From contig JBCCGL010000013.1 in assembly GCA_039029275.1 (NCBI GenBank), positions 62,001 through 126,000 of the forward strand: 64,000 nucleotides of DNA. Direction: 5' to 3'. Within the stretch, counting starts at the first letter, position 1; each line of letters opens with the position of its first letter. Below the pieces are notes generated by a model. It was not told where the DNA came from, searched no databases, and saw only the letters and a list, made by a program, of their open reading frames with translations. Positions 62,236 to 64,000 of the stretch are shown one piece after another. The DNA is from JBCCGL01 sp039029275 (GTDB lineage Bacteria; Pseudomonadota; Gammaproteobacteria; JBCCGL01). Position numbers and translations under genes: made by a program.

Positions 62236-63705
62236 ATGGCTGACTATCTTCTCCATCTACCGGAGCACAGCGAAAAGAGCCTTCAGGCACAAATTCGCGA
62301 GACGATCGTGACTGCGATTCTGGATGGGCACATTCCCGCTGGCGCGCCCCTACCGTCGGGCCGGAAGCTGGCGGACCAACTTGGTGTCGCGCGCAACACG
62401 GTGGTGCTGGCGTATCAGCAATTGGTTGACGAAGGTTATCTAAGCTCTCGACAACGCAGCGGCTATTACGTTACCGAAGACATTCTGCAAGGCAAGGTTG
62501 ATAACCGTCCCGAATCGGGATTTGCAACGCCAGATATTGGCTGGCAGGACCGCCTTGTTGCGCATCCGAGCAAACAGGTTTTCGACGTCAAGCCGCTCAA
62601 CTGGCAGAACTACGAATATCCCTTTATCCGGGGGCAATTTGACCCAGGACTGTTTCCGATTGCTGACTGGCGCCAGAGTACACGTCAATCACTGGCGGTT
62701 CAGTCGATTCGCGATTGGGCCAAGGATGCCGTAGACCACGACAACCCAATGCTTATCGAACATTTACGCACGCGCGTTTTGCCACGACGAGGAGTCTGGG
62801 CGCAAGACGACGAGATTCTGGTTACGCTCGGCGCACAGCAGGCGCTGTACCTGCTTGGACGCCTGCTGATATTTCCGCGCACGAATGTTGGATTGGAGGA
62901 TCCGGGCTACCCGGACGCGCGCAATATTTTTTCTCTTATTACGCCACGTTTACAAGGGCTCCCGGTTGATCATCACGGGCTAATTGTCGATGCGCAAACG
63001 TCTGCGTGCGATTTGATCTATACAACCCCGAGTCACCACTACCCCACCAACGCAATTATGTCGCTGGATCGCCGCAAAGCTTTGTTGGCTTCTGCAAGTG
63101 AAAACGATCTCGTTATCATCGAAGACGACTACGAAGTCGAAACAAACTACATCGACAATCCGACGCCTGCACTCAAAAGCCTTGATAATGACGGCCGCGT
63201 AATTTACATCGGCAGTCTTTCGAAAACGCTGGCACCCGGTCTGCGCATCGGTTACCTGGTGGCACCCAAAACCTTAATTGCCGAAGCCCGAGCAATGCGC
63301 CGTTTGATCCTGCGCCATCCGCCTGCCAACAACCAGCACACGCTCGCCGTCTTTCTGGCCGAAGGGCATCATGACTCGCTCGCTCGCAGACTCAACCACG
63401 CCTACCGTGATCGCTGGGAGGTGATGTCGGAAGCGATCGATCGTTTCCTGCCAAACTGTCGCAAGTATTCAACCCGCGGAGGCACGTCGTATTGGATACA
63501 AGGTCCCGATTCACTTAATTGCTCAGAACTTGCGAATCTGGCGCGACAAAATAGTATTTTGATCGAGCCCGGACACAACCGCTTTTTGTCCGAGAATCCG
63601 CCTATGAATTATTTTTCGCTCGGATTTTCTTCAATTGCGGTCGACAAGATCGAGCCCGGAATCCGCGTTCTGGCCGGACTGGTTAAACAGCTCTGTCCAA
63701 CATAG
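62236..63705 (+). CDS. MocR-family PLP-dependent transcriptional regulator
   Basis: A 489-residue GntR-aminotransferase fusion. The winged helix at 12-78 includes PLPSGRKLADQLGVARNTVVLAYQQLVDEGYL; a class-I aminotransferase-like domain spans about 115-485, with YTTPSHHYPTN, IIEDDYEVE and the PLP lysine in GSLSKTLAPGLRIGYL near 330. Such proteins sense PLP or amino compounds. It is divergent from mmsA and precedes avtA, so control of valine-related metabolism is an inference. It ends 62 bases before avtA. Confidence 0.93.
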   Translation: MADYLLHLPEHSEKSLQAQIRETIVTAILDGHIPAGAPLPSGRKLADQLGVARNTVVLAYQQLVDEGYLSSRQRSGYYVTEDILQGKVDNRPESGFATPDIGWQDRLVAHPSKQVFDVKPLNWQNYEYPFIRGQFDPGLFPIADWRQSTRQSLAVQSIRDWAKDAVDHDNPMLIEHLRTRVLPRRGVWAQDDEILVTLGAQQALYLLGRLLIFPRTNVGLEDPGYPDARNIFSLITPRLQGLPVDHHGLIVDAQTSACDLIYTTPSHHYPTNAIMSLDRRKALLASASENDLVIIEDDYEVETNYIDNPTPALKSLDNDGRVIYIGSLSKTLAPGLRIGYLVAPKTLIAEARAMRRLILRHPPANNQHTLAVFLAEGHHDSLARRLNHAYRDRWEVMSEAIDRFLPNCRKYSTRGGTSYWIQGPDSLNCSELANLARQNSILIEPGHNRFLSENPPMNYFSLGFSSIAVDKIEPGIRVLAGLVKQLCPT

Positions 63706-63767
63706 GGCCTGTCACCGAATATACGATTAAGCTAAAATACCCGGCTTGGTTTCGCAGAACTTTCGAC

Positions 63768-64000
63768 ATGAAATTTTCAGCCTTTGGCGATAAATTCAAT
63801 GGCCCCAGCGGCATTGGTAATTTAATGGACGATCTTGGCCGTGCTATGGCCAGCGAAGCGCCGATGTTGATGCTGGGCGGGGGTAACCCGGGTCGCATCC
63901 CGGAACTCGAAGCACGTCTGTGCGATGAGCTTAGAAAGATTGCAAATGACGAAAACCGCTTTGCCCAGGTCGCCGGTGCTTACGATGCACCAAACGGTGA
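63768..64000 (+). CDS. avtA: Valine-pyruvate aminotransferase, N-terminal part
   Basis: The first 77 codons are in the window; the gene runs off the right edge. MKFSAFGDKFNGPSGIGNLMDDLGRAM and MLMLGGGNPGRIPELEARL match the start of AvtA, which exchanges amino groups between valine/alanine and pyruvate/2-oxoisovalerate. The start ATG is 62 bases past the mocR stop. Assignment rests on the N-terminus alone. Confidence 0.82.
   Translation, partial: MKFSAFGDKFNGPSGIGNLMDDLGRAMASEAPMLMLGGGNPGRIPELEARLCDELRKIANDENRFAQVAGAYDAPNG

Noticed and set aside
1..64000. tRNA genes, CRISPR arrays, insertion sequences or prophage
   Set aside because: No cloverleaf-like sequence with CCA end, no regularly spaced repeats, no transposase, integrase or phage protein was found; genes are housekeeping or metabolic.

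Overview
The window looks like the chromosome of a marine-type gammaproteobacterium with roughly 50% GC. The best evidence is the block gyrA-pheA-hisC-tyrA-aroA-cmk-rpsA-ihfB-lapB-pyrF (minus strand, about 11.9-23.9 kb), which is the gammaproteobacterial aromatic/histidine 'supraoperon' running into the S1/IHF/LapB/PyrF neighbourhood. Two genes usual there, serC and lapA, are absent at their normal places. I cannot name the genus. No tRNA, rRNA, CRISPR array, insertion sequence or prophage was seen.

Layout. (1) 0-10.9 kb, plus strand: the tail of a BMP-family ABC substrate-binding protein, an OafA-type membrane acyltransferase, then a tightly overlapping purine catabolic operon xdhA-xdhB-xdhC-uraH-guaD-8-oxoguanine deaminase-tetR. 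The last gene is a clear RutR homologue, and a near-perfect RutR-type operator lies before xdhA. No urate oxidase or OHCU decarboxylase is present in the window. (2) 10.9-23.9 kb, minus strand: a phosphoribosyltransferase, a small ComEA-type helix-hairpin-helix protein, pyrF, lapB and the supraoperon. (3) 24-29 kb, minus strand: a short-chain dehydrogenase translationally linked to an RND efflux adaptor and pump. (4) 29-37.4 kb: a fatty/branched acyl-CoA oxidation neighbourhood (ETF-QO, enoyl-CoA hydratase, thioesterase, acyl-CoA dehydrogenase, etfA, etfB), with mtgA and an aspartyl/asparaginyl hydroxylase-like protein among them. (5) 37.5-45 kb: a GAF-PAS-GGDEF-EAL protein, a fadJ-fadI pair, a Nudix hydrolase and a class-I glutamine amidotransferase. 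(6) 45-52.1 kb, minus strand: a complete MoxR-DUF58-DUF4381-BatA-BatB-BatC-BatD operon. (7) 52.2-60.1 kb: an SDR and a MioC-like flavodoxin on plus, then on minus a five-gene set: secreted FecR-domain protein, TolC-like channel, HlyD-like adaptor, ABC ATPase and MacB-type permease. (8) 60.5-64 kb: mmsA divergent from a MocR-family regulator, followed by the start of avtA.

How the genes work together. In region 1, guanine, 8-oxoguanine and hypoxanthine/xanthine converge on urate, with uraH acting after a uricase that must be encoded elsewhere. ETF, ETF-QO, acyl-CoA dehydrogenase, hydratase and FadJ/FadI form a full beta-oxidation route to ubiquinone. mmsA and avtA both touch valine metabolism, and the mmsA-mocR gap carries tandem direct repeats. 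The least explained parts are the FecR/TolC/HlyD/ABC cassette with its palindrome-rich upstream region and the use of a RutR-type switch for purine rather than pyrimidine catabolism.
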